NCBI GenBank assembly: GCA_040954595.2
Contig: CM082587.2
Coordinates: 4,464,001-4,528,000 of the forward strand
Reading direction: 5' to 3'
Source of the DNA: Balanoglossus misakiensis
Lineage: Eukaryota; Hemichordata
DNA length: 64,000 bases
The notes under the pieces are model-generated. The model was not told the origin of the DNA. It searched no databases and saw only the letters and a program-made list of their open reading frames with translations. Shown one piece after another: positions 13,842 through 25,244 of the stretch (the first letter of the stretch is position 1; each line of letters begins with the position of its first letter). The position numbers and the translations under genes were made by a program.

Positions 13842-13866
13842 TCTCTTACCACAGACTGGTAAGAGA
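13842..13866. repeat. Short perfect inverted repeat
   Basis: TCTCTTACC and GGTAAGAGA form a 9-bp perfect stem around the 7-nt loop ACAGACT. It is too short for a microRNA precursor or for terminal repeats of a transposon. It is recorded as a structural curiosity. Confidence 0.5.
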
Positions 13867-16800
13867 TCACAGCAATTTAACTACCCCCTCCCCACCTAGT
13901 GATGCAGTCCTTGTGAAGTGAAGCACTGTGGGATGAGAAGCAGTCACATGACCACCTCCTATGGTCACATGATCAAGGGTTGTTTCCAGACATAATTGCC
14001 AGGCTGTCTTTGATGTGATTAGGAGTTTTGCTGATTGACAGCAAAACTAGCAATCGTGGACCATCTTTGTCCAAATCCCTCTGGGTTTGTGTTAAAGGGA
14101 GTCCTAACAGTATAGTTCACACAGCTGATTGCCAGATTTGTGCCACAAGTAAATTGTCAAAGCACCACTTACTCTCTTTGTTGGGTTTTGTATTCTCAAA
14201 TAAATGAAAGAATTTCAGTTTTAATCAACATTAATGGGATTTAAATCAAATGGGACACTATATGATCAAAGAGAAAAATGTAAAATGAAGAAATTCCATT
14301 TTGGGAAGTAATAGACGATCAGAAGGCTTGATTGGACGATAAGGCCTTTAAATAAAATCCAACTGGCTTCCTTTTCAAGGTATCTGCTTGTGGTACATGT
14401 TTTCAATGGAATTCAATTGTGTCTGCCATAAAGTGGTCTCTGATTCAATTTCTCATACCGGCAGGGACACACACAAATGGCGCAGGTCTTGCTTTGAACA
14501 AATTTACCCGCGCCCATACACAGTGCCATTTTGTTGATTAATCCCCGGGAAAGGAGATTCATCCCTCCCTGAAAAGGAACCGTCCTAGTTATTAACTGCT
14601 CAACTTTTATGTTACTCGTCAAGTTTGTCACTTTAATCGCAAAGCACATTTGGCTCTGCATCTTTTGTACGCAGGATCTGAACTACCCGCATAAAAAAAA
14701 ATCAGCCATTTAAATCTCTGTTTCATCAAACATCAGTACGGAGAACAGTTAGAAAGAGCCAAACCTAGGCCAAATCCTTCATATTGGTTTATTTTCCCCC
14801 AGGGTCGTGTGATACCCCAATGACAGGAGCAAAAACAAAATCCTGTGCTTATTTTGAAACCCCCCTCCCCCCGGAAGTGCTCTCCGACCCGAGGTTAGTT
14901 CCGTGACAATCACAAAGGATGTACTATTCCAGTTTGAGATGTTAAAAGCACTCTGGATGGGAAAAATAAAACACTTCCACCTGCGGATGTGGCACTGAAA
15001 GCTAAGCAGCGGTCGTTCCTTTGCATTTCTGTGCATTACCAGGTATTAGCGGTGGTATTAGGTAATGTTTTGAAAGAGGAACGAGATCGTTAATATCCGC
15101 TCTTTTGTTTCATAATCCATTATGGTGTAATTACTTGTTTTCAATAACTCCGTTTCTCTTTCACATATATTATAAAACCTTAAAGCATCTCTCGTCTCCC
15201 GTCACAAATACACCCACACTCGCTGCTTTTAAAAATCGAAAAGGTTCAATATGTTTTTCTCTTGAGCCTTTTTGTTGTGTGCTGTACACCGTAGGACCAT
15301 TTTCACTGCTCACAAATCATACGTCATTGTGACAGCTGGCGTTCAAAATATTGTCACGAAAAGGGATATCCGGTCTGAAGGGGATTTTGAAAATGCGTCT
15401 CAAAAATCACAGTCTTAAACTTTCATATTTTGATCATATACATGACAACCTAGTAAGATCACCATTTTGGTTATAATGTCAGTTTGCTTAACTCATTTAT
15501 GGCTAACAAGATTTTGACCCAGAAAAATCTTACCGTAATGAGTCAGCTATCAACAGTGATTTCCTTATTGTCAAAATATGTACTTGAAAATGATTATGAT
15601 GTACTCGAAATGTGCCACGTAACCTTGTATTTTAATGAGTCATTTGTTCGCTACATGAATAGAGTAAACCCCCCCAGTATCTTTGTTTAAAAGCCCAGAT
15701 GGAGGAAAATTGAGCATTTTTATTACAAACGTTTATCACTGAAGGACAGTGTGAAAGACAAATTCAGTGAAATATGAAAATCAATACCAGCATGTCTCGA
15801 TAATTTAGATGAAATTACCGTATTATATTGAAAAGGCAGTTATTATCTCAATGATATTCCTTGTTGGTTTTAGCCTTGTACAGTTTTATTGGGGTTGCCT
15901 TGTGTACAGCATGATTATAAATCACACTGGACTCATATTCTGCTCACAAATAATAATTTTTGAGATTGTTTAAAGAAAGTGGGTGCTGTGTGCAAAAGAG
16001 ACAATTTTTTTGGTCTATACATGTATGTTCTTATATAGCCACCTTGTTTTGTCTTAGACTGAGTTGAACCCAACCCCAGAATAAAGTAGTACAGTGCTTG
16101 TAGGTCTCAGGATTAGGATTTTACAGATAAGCAGATATGGTCATAGTCAATAACACCTCAATCCAGTACAGTATACTAGTTTGGATTCCCCACATGCCCT
16201 GTAGTCCTGGCGATCAAGATAAATGCCTTTATAACCATTCTGGGTGAACATGTTGACAGGTAACAAGATCAACGTGTGATATAAAAACTGAATGTGGATA
16301 ACTCTATACACAATGTGGATTTGATGAGAATTGATTATCTGCGCACAGCTGTGACCGCAGTTTGTATAGAGAAATGTCAATGTCAATAGTTGTAACATAT
16401 ACATGTAGATGTAGTCACTGAGGCTTATAATTAAAGGGAATAATATACAAAAAAAAACACAATCAGTCTGTGCTTGATTTTTGATAGAGTCATTCAGGTA
16501 TTTCTTGTCATTGAACAAGGTAAATGTGTATGGTAATGAGAATGCTAAAACAATAATGTTGACTCAGCATTTTACCTCCTTTTTTAGACCCTCTAATTGT
16601 AAAAGGTAAGATGAGAACAGCCTGTATTACGTTTAAAAAATTTGTTGATGAAGAACATCAAAATAACAAGCATTTTTATCACACCCCAAAGATATAAATA
16701 CAAAGTAACAGTGGGAAGTTAGTGTCAGCAGAAATACAAATGTACTACAGAGTTTAAATTTGCTAGCCTTCAGGGCATGGACTGATAGTATTAAATCACA

Positions 16801-17630
16801 TAAACCCAGCTGTCACCTATACATAAAACGATAATCGTCATTTTTCCACACATTTGACAATGAACATGTTCACAGGTCCAGAACTAATCCTAATACACGT
16901 ATAGTCCTATTCAATAACAGCAATTCTTTCATGGAAATCCTCAACATTTACAGTTAGATTACATGTTAACAGGTTTGATAGGGTGAGCTCACGGCGCATA
17001 AAGTTTTATGACTTGCCGTATATCATGTGGCATAATTTATTTGTCAATACACTGACAAATTAATGGTATCCAGCCTGTTGCGTATAACATTTTCTCTGAT
17101 GTGTATTTTACAGCGATTTCATTACTTGGGTTTTATGTCTGCTGTGTGTCTTAGTTTATGATCTAAACGTTATTATTTTTTGGTGGTCTGATACTTCGAT
17201 TCTGTCAAAGATTTGTTGCATTCTTGTCGTAGGGAAACTGTGTGGATTGGCCTTTTTTATGTTGTTGGCATTTTCAGTGTTAAGCTTGTATGGTTCATCA
17301 ATGTCTCCTGATGTTAAGTGCCCATCAGATTAAGTTATGCATTTAAATTGAAGAGCTTTTATCACCATATTCCCCTGGATAAATTTTCTTTTATTCAATA
17401 GACAATAACAGATTCACTTTGCTCTGCTTTGGTGCAAAAGGTTGATTTTTTGATGCAATAATAAACCAGCAACTGTCTGTATTTGGTTTGATGAAAGTAT
17501 GTTTTTTTTTGCTCATGCTTTTATGTGAGAAACTGTTGCATAAAGCTGCTTAACAAAATTGACTATGCCAAAGCATATTAGTGTTTGTGGTGACAGCTGC
17601 TTTCGGAAAGCGTTGATTCAATATATGAAC

Positions 17631-17676
17631 CAACTTCAATTTAGAAGAGATTTCTGGAGATCCTGGGAGCTGCCAA
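17631..17676 (+). other. 5' leader of the SGNH gene with possible splice acceptor
   Basis: CAACTTCAATTTAG ends at 17644 and could serve as a 3' splice site for an upstream non-coding exon. The SGNH frame is open back to 17629, just after the stop at 17626. An alternative ATG at 17565 opens a different frame that overlaps the SGNH start and runs to 17792. A transcript starting upstream of 17565 would therefore carry an overlapping upstream ORF. No TATA box or initiator stands out. Confidence 0.3.
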
Positions 17677-19191
17677 ATGAACATGACACTCTGTTCAAAG
17701 CGGTTTCCCAGGTTTCTGTCTCCAGTTTTGTTACTCTTGCTTTGCCTTTGCACTGCGTTGTACGTGGCCTTCGCAGCATACGGACGAAATGAGCCAACGC
17801 CCGTCCCGCATGCCCTGGACGCCACCCTGTCATCCGCGGCGAGCTGGACCTTTGTTGCCAGCGGCAGCACCGAAGCTTATCCGCCTATTAAGTCATCAGC
17901 ACCGGGACAGGAACAGGCCATGTTTGCAGAGTTGCTGCTGCGGCTACGAGACAAGAGAAAAGCCATGGCCGAAGAGGCCAGAGCCTTGAATCTGACCACC
18001 GCCATGTTGGAGAAAGCCCTGGTCAGCCAGACCCACGCTGACCGCCTGAAGTCCACCATAACTGAGACAGTACTGGCAAAAAGGACCCTGAAGATCGGGG
18101 CTCTGGGTGGTTCCATCACTAATGGCTATCTGATGAGGAAAAGTTTCATCTACGCCAACATTTACGGAAAGGGCTTACAAGAACTCCTCGGTGTTCCCGT
18201 GGTCGTGTACCGGGGCGCGGAGAACAGCATGGGAAGTTACTACTTCCAATATTGCTCCCAAGAGTACTTGGACCTGGAGGAAATGGACCTGATACTGGGA
18301 GATTTTGCCGTGAATGATGGCTACGGCGATGTCTCAGCCGTTCCACAGGAAAAGCTTCTAAGACAGATGCTGTGTCTACCAAAGCAGCCCCAGATAATTT
18401 ATGTCAACTTCCTCATGGGCACACACCTCAAACGTGGGGACTGCTGGAATGATGAGAGTGATGAAATCTCACCACTGAGCAAGCACTATTCAGTTCCCTC
18501 GTTGAGTTTCGATGCCATGGTGTGTCCGGGTCAGGTGGACAAACTGAAATCCTTGTACTCGCGGGACGACAATCATCCAAATCAGCTGGCTCATCAGATG
18601 ATGTCACATGTACTATTGAGCTTCACAGCCAATGTACTGCTGAGTTTGTGTAGCACGGTGCTAGAAAATCCAGAAGTTGCACTCGGCAAACAAAACACAC
18701 AGGAGGACAGGGAGCAATGCGACCTGGCGTTGCCACGGGGACTATGGGTGAAACCTGCAGACAAGCCCCACTATAATAAATGCTGGATAAAAAATGCACC
18801 CCCAAGGAAGGTCTCTGGTACAGTTGGGAATGAACTGACACCCACGACACTGGATCCCGCTTGGTTGTCGATGAAGCATGGGTTCCGGACCTCCGCAGCA
18901 AACGCAACAATCAAGTTTAACTTTTCGGTTGTTTTCAGGGGTGCAGGCGAGTGCAACCTCTCCCTGTGTGTCGTGCCAATTCCGGGCGGTGGCAGAAGTC
19001 TGGTGACAGTCACACAGGGCGTCGCCACGCAGCCGATTGCATCCATAGTGGCCGCAGACCATCATCCACCACTTCCCTCCTCTTGTTGCTGGGTGTTTGC
19101 TTCCACGGTAACACCTGGCGACCTTTCGCTGACAATCACGTCCCTCCAAAACAAAGCCTGGGAATTCAGAGTTGTGGCTGTGCATTGCTGA
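17677..19191 (+). CDS. Single-exon SGNH/GDSL-type hydrolase-like membrane protein
   Basis: This 504-residue protein has a short N-terminal cytosolic tail, a signal anchor at about residues 13-35 (Leu-rich), a stem, an SGNH domain at about 135-325, and a Cys-containing C-terminal region at about 340-504. The SGNH blocks are intact: LGGSITNG (143-150, Ser146 as nucleophile), GSYYF with Gly186, DFAVND with Asn213, and DDNHP with Asp297 and His300. N-glycosylation sequons at 105, 409, 415 and 427 fit a type II protein with a lumenal catalytic part. The family removes or transfers acyl groups on sugars or lipids; the substrate here is unknown. The layout recalls a large, poorly described SGNH group of algae, oomycetes and marine invertebrates. 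An in-frame stop at 17626 limits the start, and ATG 17677 is the first Met. The lack of introns over 1.5 kb and a higher GC content than the flanks suggest retroposition or transfer, but neither is shown. Confidence 0.88.
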   Translation: MNMTLCSKRFPRFLSPVLLLLLCLCTALYVAFAAYGRNEPTPVPHALDATLSSAASWTFVASGSTEAYPPIKSSAPGQEQAMFAELLLRLRDKRKAMAEEARALNLTTAMLEKALVSQTHADRLKSTITETVLAKRTLKIGALGGSITNGYLMRKSFIYANIYGKGLQELLGVPVVVYRGAENSMGSYYFQYCSQEYLDLEEMDLILGDFAVNDGYGDVSAVPQEKLLRQMLCLPKQPQIIYVNFLMGTHLKRGDCWNDESDEISPLSKHYSVPSLSFDAMVCPGQVDKLKSLYSRDDNHPNQLAHQMMSHVLLSFTANVLLSLCSTVLENPEVALGKQNTQEDREQCDLALPRGLWVKPADKPHYNKCWIKNAPPRKVSGTVGNELTPTTLDPAWLSMKHGFRTSAANATIKFNFSVVFRGAGECNLSLCVVPIPGGGRSLVTVTQGVATQPIASIVAADHHPPLPSSCCWVFASTVTPGDLSLTITSLQNKAWEFRVVAVHC

Positions 19192-19425
19192 CAATTTCTA
19201 ACTTTATACCTTTTACTCCCTGATCCCCTATATCATCATTTGGAAGATTTCTTGCAAGCAGAATTCATAGGTTTCAGACGGACTAGAACTGGAATGAGCA
19301 AAGTTGCCTGCTGTTTCAAGTACTTTTGGTTGTCTGTTATTTGCATCCAATTTTACCTGTCGTCAGCCAGCATGCTCTTTGTCACTTGTTTGCTTGAATA
19401 CTTAAATATTATACCCATGTACTGT

Positions 19426-19431
19426 AATAAA
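19426..19431 (+). terminator. Candidate polyadenylation signal of the SGNH gene
   Basis: A canonical AATAAA hexamer lies about 235 nt downstream of the TGA of the SGNH gene, the first such hexamer after the stop. A 3' UTR of this length is ordinary. Confidence 0.5.
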
Positions 19432-21432
19432 TTACGGTATTATTTAATCATGCTTGCTGTGGCAGTTCAGCGTCTGACAGCAGCTATTTCATCGAACTAT
19501 CAAATATCATTCACGATCTAAAACAACCCAAAATGTGATATCTTTAGGGATATTATTTGACCAATAACAGACGTGCATCAGACTTGTTTGACCTTTGACA
19601 CATCTTCCCCAAACAGCAAATTGGCATTAACTATTCATATTTGTCAAGATTTTGAAAGTAGTCATTGTCATACAAATACTGGTAGATGTGTTAAGATTGT
19701 GGAAAACCAAAGCACTAATTATCTGGGTTTTTTTTTTAAGATTTTGCCTTCAATATCAATTGGGCTTTCAAGATAAGATAAAATGTGACCTTTACCTTTC
19801 GTCAAGGTCGAAGGATAGTGATGAATTATAAAATAGCCATTAAATATGAATTGATACATAAATTATTTGCGATTACTTGAATGTGTTTCCTTTGTTTCAC
19901 ATCATTTAATTGGCAGGATGGGTTGGTTGGTAGATAACCAAGTATTTATTTAAAAGTCCATGAACATTGACAGTTTAGTGATCACACTAAATTATGCAGT
20001 AGTAATAGTAGTATAAATAAGGGCTGGAAAACATAAAAATGTAATGTTTAAATGTGTAAATATTTGGCTTTTCTTGAGTAGATGCTTCTATGTGTGAACT
20101 GCAGTTATTTTAGTGTTTGAACAATTAAAAGCATCACACTTGTACCAAATTTGACCGTAGCGGCCATAATTTAGCTAAGAAATTTAAATTCAGTCACATA
20201 TGAAAGAATCTATTAATTTTTTATTTATCTCCAAGAATTGGAATCAGTTGGACCTCAGTGAAACAAGCAGGAAAAAAACACCAAAAACTGAAAGCAATAG
20301 GTTTGGTTATCAGTCTGAGTAAAATAGATGAAAACAAAATTCTCAGATGATGAGATTAATTTGTAGTTCGTCAATTTGTATAACTACATGAAAGGGCAGA
20401 TTTTACGTTTGAGCAATTTCAACACATATTCAATAGTCAATGCTGTTCAGTGTGATGCCATTATTATTAAAAACCACCAGCTGTGGTTGAGCAAAGATGG
20501 TTTTGTGATAATCTATTAGATGATCATGTGTCATGTTATGCCCAACATATCCATAGAGGGCGTCGGAAATTATTTTGCATGACGATGAAGAGGGAAGTGG
20601 AAAGCTTCACCACAATCTTTGTAAAAAAAATTATAATGATTATGATTTTTTATATTATAATACATTATAATAATTTTATAAATATAATTTATATTTTTTC
20701 CTTGACAGAAATATTGTTTTCTGTTGTAATGATAAATATTAATTACCCAACCAGAGGGTCAGAGATAAGTCCTGTCATAAAAAATGAATGACTCATTTGT
20801 CTGGTTTGCGGGTTTTTTTTCTGTGAGGAGAATGTGTAGTTCTATTGATTTTTCTGACATAAAAATAGGTTTTCATGTTTATCACGAGTACCTGCAACAC
20901 TCACATCCCATTCATTGTTGTCAAAATGGCCTAAAGGCTTGTTAATGTGTCATTATATCGTCAGATATGAGCTTTTCTGCATAAATCTAATTAAAATCAT
21001 CTCTTTTGATATGCGTCTTTCGTCACAGAATGATGTTAGACTTTTGTACTGTTAACTAAAGCAGCCAAAAAATATTCAGCCATACCGTTTTCATTCTAAC
21101 AAATATTAACGTTTAACATCTGTATTGGAATGACAGTGGCATAGAGTAAAAATTGAAAGTCAAATTAAGGTTGGCGAGAGACAGTATGAGTAATTATTAT
21201 TAAGACATGCCATCATTAATTTTCACTCATGACAAATATTGTAACCGGACACGTCTGTCCTTCGTTCAATAAATAGCCCTGTCTTTTGGGATATTTACCC
21301 AGTACAGAATATCTGTTACAATAGAAAAAAAAGGCTTGTATCAACGGAAGGGATATAAATTCTAAAAATAGCCACAGATTACACGAAGTGGGTGGATATG
21401 TCCTGATTTTAACCCACAACTAGTCACTCTTC

Positions 21433-21440
21433 TGACGTCA
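21433..21440. promoter_or_regulatory. CRE palindrome TGACGTCA
   Basis: A full CREB/ATF consensus palindrome. Further copies are at 12137-12144, 46847-46854 and 56563-56570. About one is expected by chance in 64 kb, so this is suggestive only. Confidence 0.2.
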
Positions 21441-24400
21441 CTGCAGCTCATCTGCATGGGATTTGCATAAATTGGAATTTCCATATATGTATGTTGGATG
21501 ACAAAACACTAGTAATAGTGGATGTGTGTTTGATGCCGTCAGTGTCGAATAGAAAGTGGGTGAGCTCGCAACAGATTACGAAGAGAACATTGTTATTCAC
21601 GGTTGACCTCTGATTTATGGTCTAAGGGGAGAAATTTGGGAAATATTAATATTACAGTTGGACAGACATCACTTTTCTCTGGATAAAAAAAAATTCCCAG
21701 TTGCATATTTCATTCTGAATACAGAAGAATCAAGATTGTACATCACACACAGAGCTCAGGTAAGCTTCGCTCTATATCCTAGTTCGTTCCAGTGATTTTT
21801 TTTTTCAACTGGAACTTAAGTGACACATCACTCATATGCTGCTTAAAATGTCAACACTCAAAAAAAATATCAGAGCTGTGATTGATGTACTCCTGGATCA
21901 GGTGGTCGGCGGCTCGTTTAACGATTATGTAATTTGACGGCTGATTTTTCTAAAACATCTCGGAGAGTGAGAACGGGTCACAGAGATCAATGGGGAGGTT
22001 GCAATCTCTGCAGTGCCCCCTTCACAACTGATATACGTCCTCCTGCGATTCAATTTCCCAATTGTTGATTTTCATAATCGGCACCTGGGTAGTTCGCATG
22101 TTCCTTAGTAATGGGAGACACAGCGTGTGTGATGCGTTTTCAAGGGCAGTTGATTGCCAAAGAAAGATGGTCACAGGAACTCTCAATCATTATCATCTTT
22201 ATTCAACCTTTCTCCAAAAGTAAAACATTAATATACAGATATCATGTGGACATCAACTATTCTTAAGTAAAACTTAAAATCCCTATATATAAAAACAAAA
22301 TTCTAAATAAGTGTGTACATTAATGCGTAATTCGATGTGTCAAAATGACGAGGCATGACTACTGCTTATGGCCGACTAAATGATAATATCAGAGATTTTA
22401 CAATTTCTGTGACAAACTTTTTTATGGTTGCCGTGCTATTTTCGAAAATGTCTTCCTCCAGCGTTAAACACTTGTTGTAGAGTTTTGAACATCACAGGTC
22501 ATTTATAAATATGCTTCGCTGAGAGTAAGATCCATATATGCTTGCTTAATACTGAGGTAGTTCAGCCGTGGAATTGCATGTACAAAGTAAAGCAGACCTT
22601 CATCAATCGTATTGTGATGTGGTCCCCCCCCCCTCCTACACACACACCATATTCTGTGATTGCCAACATGATAAACGAGAATAATGAGTTTTTGAAATCT
22701 GGTGTTTGCTCACTCATGCAAGAGTTACCGCTATTTTCCAGCATTGAACTGTACAAGCAATCTGTTACTTTAATCTATGAACGTCAACAACATCTTACAT
22801 TCCAGTGGAACACATTGCACAAATTATATCAGTTCTATAATTAACCATACATTTCATTTCAACTATTTTCCACTGTGATTTGTAAGCAAAATACTCAGGA
22901 CAGTTAGTTATACGTAAAATGTGTGTTCAAGCCTTCTCTCCCTTTTGGCTTTTAAGTCTGTAGTGACTCGTGTGATAATATTGATTGCATATAGACATTT
23001 GTGTGTGGGAGGGAGGGGTGTGTGGGGGAGGGGAGAAGTGATAATGTGTAGTGAGTTGGTTCACACAAATCTGTGTATTCATTCCATGTCACCTGTAACA
23101 ACTCTCAGATTTGGCGCTACTTCTGTATTTTTACTCCACTGTGAATATCAAATAAGGTGACACAATTCCCATGAGACGCACAGCAGGTGTTGGACTTGGT
23201 GTAATTGATGTCTGTTAATTACCACTTTTCCTATCGATCCACCACACCGCTTAGTTACCTGTCACCGTTGAGTGTGTACATTGTCCCCTGCCATATTGCT
23301 CTCAGACCTTCAGCTTTTTATATTAAAAAGCCTGTGGCAGTACAGTGTGAAATATTACTGGTATTCATCAAAACATCAACTAATTATCTCACACAGGTTT
23401 CGGGCAATTCATTATGAATCAAACCAGATGTTAGAAATTTTTACCTGCAGTACCGGGCGAAAAAATAAAATATTTAATATGTCAGATGATGTAAACATTG
23501 TTCCAGAAATTGACAGTTGTAAAGCAGCTTTTCCAGGCATTCACAACGCAAAATTGTTGACTATATTCCGACTGTATACTAATTGGATTATGCTTTAATA
23601 TATCAAACGCAATCCATCTGTCAAAATATCCATGTTATTCTAGTTCAGCGTATAATGCATGCACGACTGAGCCAAACAAACTCAGCATTTTTACATATGT
23701 AAACCCTCAGGCAATGTACCGTGACTCGATCAGTACAAAACACAGCAGCCATATCAAAAGAAGCAACAACAAAAAAATGGTTCGGTTTTTCAGAAATAGA
23801 GAAAAAAACAGCCCTTTTAATCACACATTCTATTATCTGGTCGGCATGTTGAGCTTAATCCCAACACACATCAGTCCAATTGAACAATAGGCGCTTGTAA
23901 TACATTCACATTCAATATTTTTATCTTTAAAAAGGCAAGATTTTGACCTATGAATATTCATCAGGTATAGAATTGGTATGTCATTGACATTTCTTTTTCC
24001 ATCTTGTCCTGATTACATGTCATTTGAATCCTGTGCATACAAATCTCCTACCTTTTACCGTTACCAATTTATGAATTATGCATCATGCAATCTTAATACC
24101 TGTTGGTTTACTGCGCTCTCGCATAAAATTTGAACAAACATTCATATATTTTTATGGTCTTTTTCTACTGCATTTCAAACACATCTTCAATCAAAGGATT
24201 GAGCCACTGCAAGTTTTTAAATTGTTTCTCAACTCTTTCTTAAAAATTCTTTTCAGTGAAAATATTTATCGTTCATGGATGTGGCCTCCTAATCATGTAC
24301 TACAGGGCCAACTCGCACATAATCCTGAATTTGTTTTGGTCAGAATTTTACTAGATTTGTTTATTTCACTGATTCAAACAATCTGCCATTGACCATCTTC

Positions 24401-24459
24401 CCAAAGATAGTAAGCAAAACCAACACAATGATTCTTTGACAAATAGGAAATAACAATGC

Positions 24460-24482
24460 GAGAGAGAATGAGAGAGAGAGAG
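24460..24482. repeat. (GA)n microsatellite
   Basis: A short GA tract interrupted once by AATG. Low-complexity DNA. Confidence 0.8.
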
Positions 24483-25227
24483 CTAGACTGTTGTATAAAG
24501 CAGAGAGTATTATAACTAAGTAGCCACATAATGTACCCCATAATGGCTTCTTCAAAATATAAACTGATTTGATTACAGTTCTCGCAATTTATAACGTACA
24601 GCTAATTTCTTTTCAAAGCCAGAGAAAGCCTTTTCATTTTCACATCCTTCGTAAATTGAGTGGCCTCTATAATTCCTCACCAATAATCAAGGCGCAGGAA
24701 TGAGTACGTGACCGATTTTTCCATTTAAATTCCATTTTCAAGGCAGCTTGTTAGCACAGTGATTATGAAAGTGACTGGGAGATGAGCAGAATTTATATTC
24801 TGACGTACGTCTATGTACTGATATTCTAAAACGTAGAAGTTTTAGTAAGTAGAGACTCTACTTCATCTAAGGCACAGCATGAAATTATTCTGGTGTGTGT
24901 GTTTGTGTTAACACACACATATACTATTCAAAACTTGAATTTTATCTTAAAAGTAATAAATATATCTTTAGATATGAGTCTTCATCTTCACGTGATCCGT
25001 TCTAATTTTCTATTATTAGCAATCATGATTTGCTACATATGGAGGACATAGGGCAAAATCTGAAACAATCATGCATGCCTGCCTTCCCACAGCTTCTCCA
25101 GTCTGGTATGGCCCTGGGGGGATTTTTCATCCCGTTTCTGCTGGATTTACTGTGACACATCTGTCTGATGGACATTTAACTTGCTAGTCTGGTACAATGT
25201 ATCATCAGTCACTGGACAACCAACCTG

Positions 25228-25244
25228 CAGACAGACAGACAGAC
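25228..25244. repeat. (CAGA)n microsatellite, four copies
   Basis: A four-base unit CAGA repeated in tandem just over four times. It lies in non-coding DNA. Confidence 0.85.

Larger units (their letters stand above)
10065..17643. other. Non-coding stretch, no gene recognised
   Basis: No open frame here is convincing. The longest, a minus-strand frame at 16147-16518, is rich in Ile, Leu and Tyr as expected of AT-rich DNA and matches nothing known to me. A TG-rich microsatellite lies at 10285-10328, a CRE palindrome at 12137-12144 and a 9-bp perfect hairpin at 13842-13866. The rest looks like ordinary AT-leaning intergenic or intronic DNA. Confidence 0.6.

Noticed and set aside
16147-16518. 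123-codon minus-strand open frame
   Set aside because: Composition (Ile, Tyr, Leu, Asn) is what random AT-rich DNA gives. No motif or family is recognised.
18742-19194. 150-codon minus-strand open frame
   Set aside because: It lies wholly opposite the SGNH gene, whose catalytic blocks prove the + frame. The minus frame has no recognisable domain and is a shadow.
21701-21758. Possible exon ending in AGCTCAG|GTAAGC
   Set aside because: The donor is good but the only acceptor lies behind a poly-A tract rather than pyrimidines, and the frame is short without known sequence.
25228-25244. CRISPR-like regular repeat
   Set aside because: This and the other tandem arrays are microsatellites or a 22-bp minisatellite without spacers, in animal DNA.
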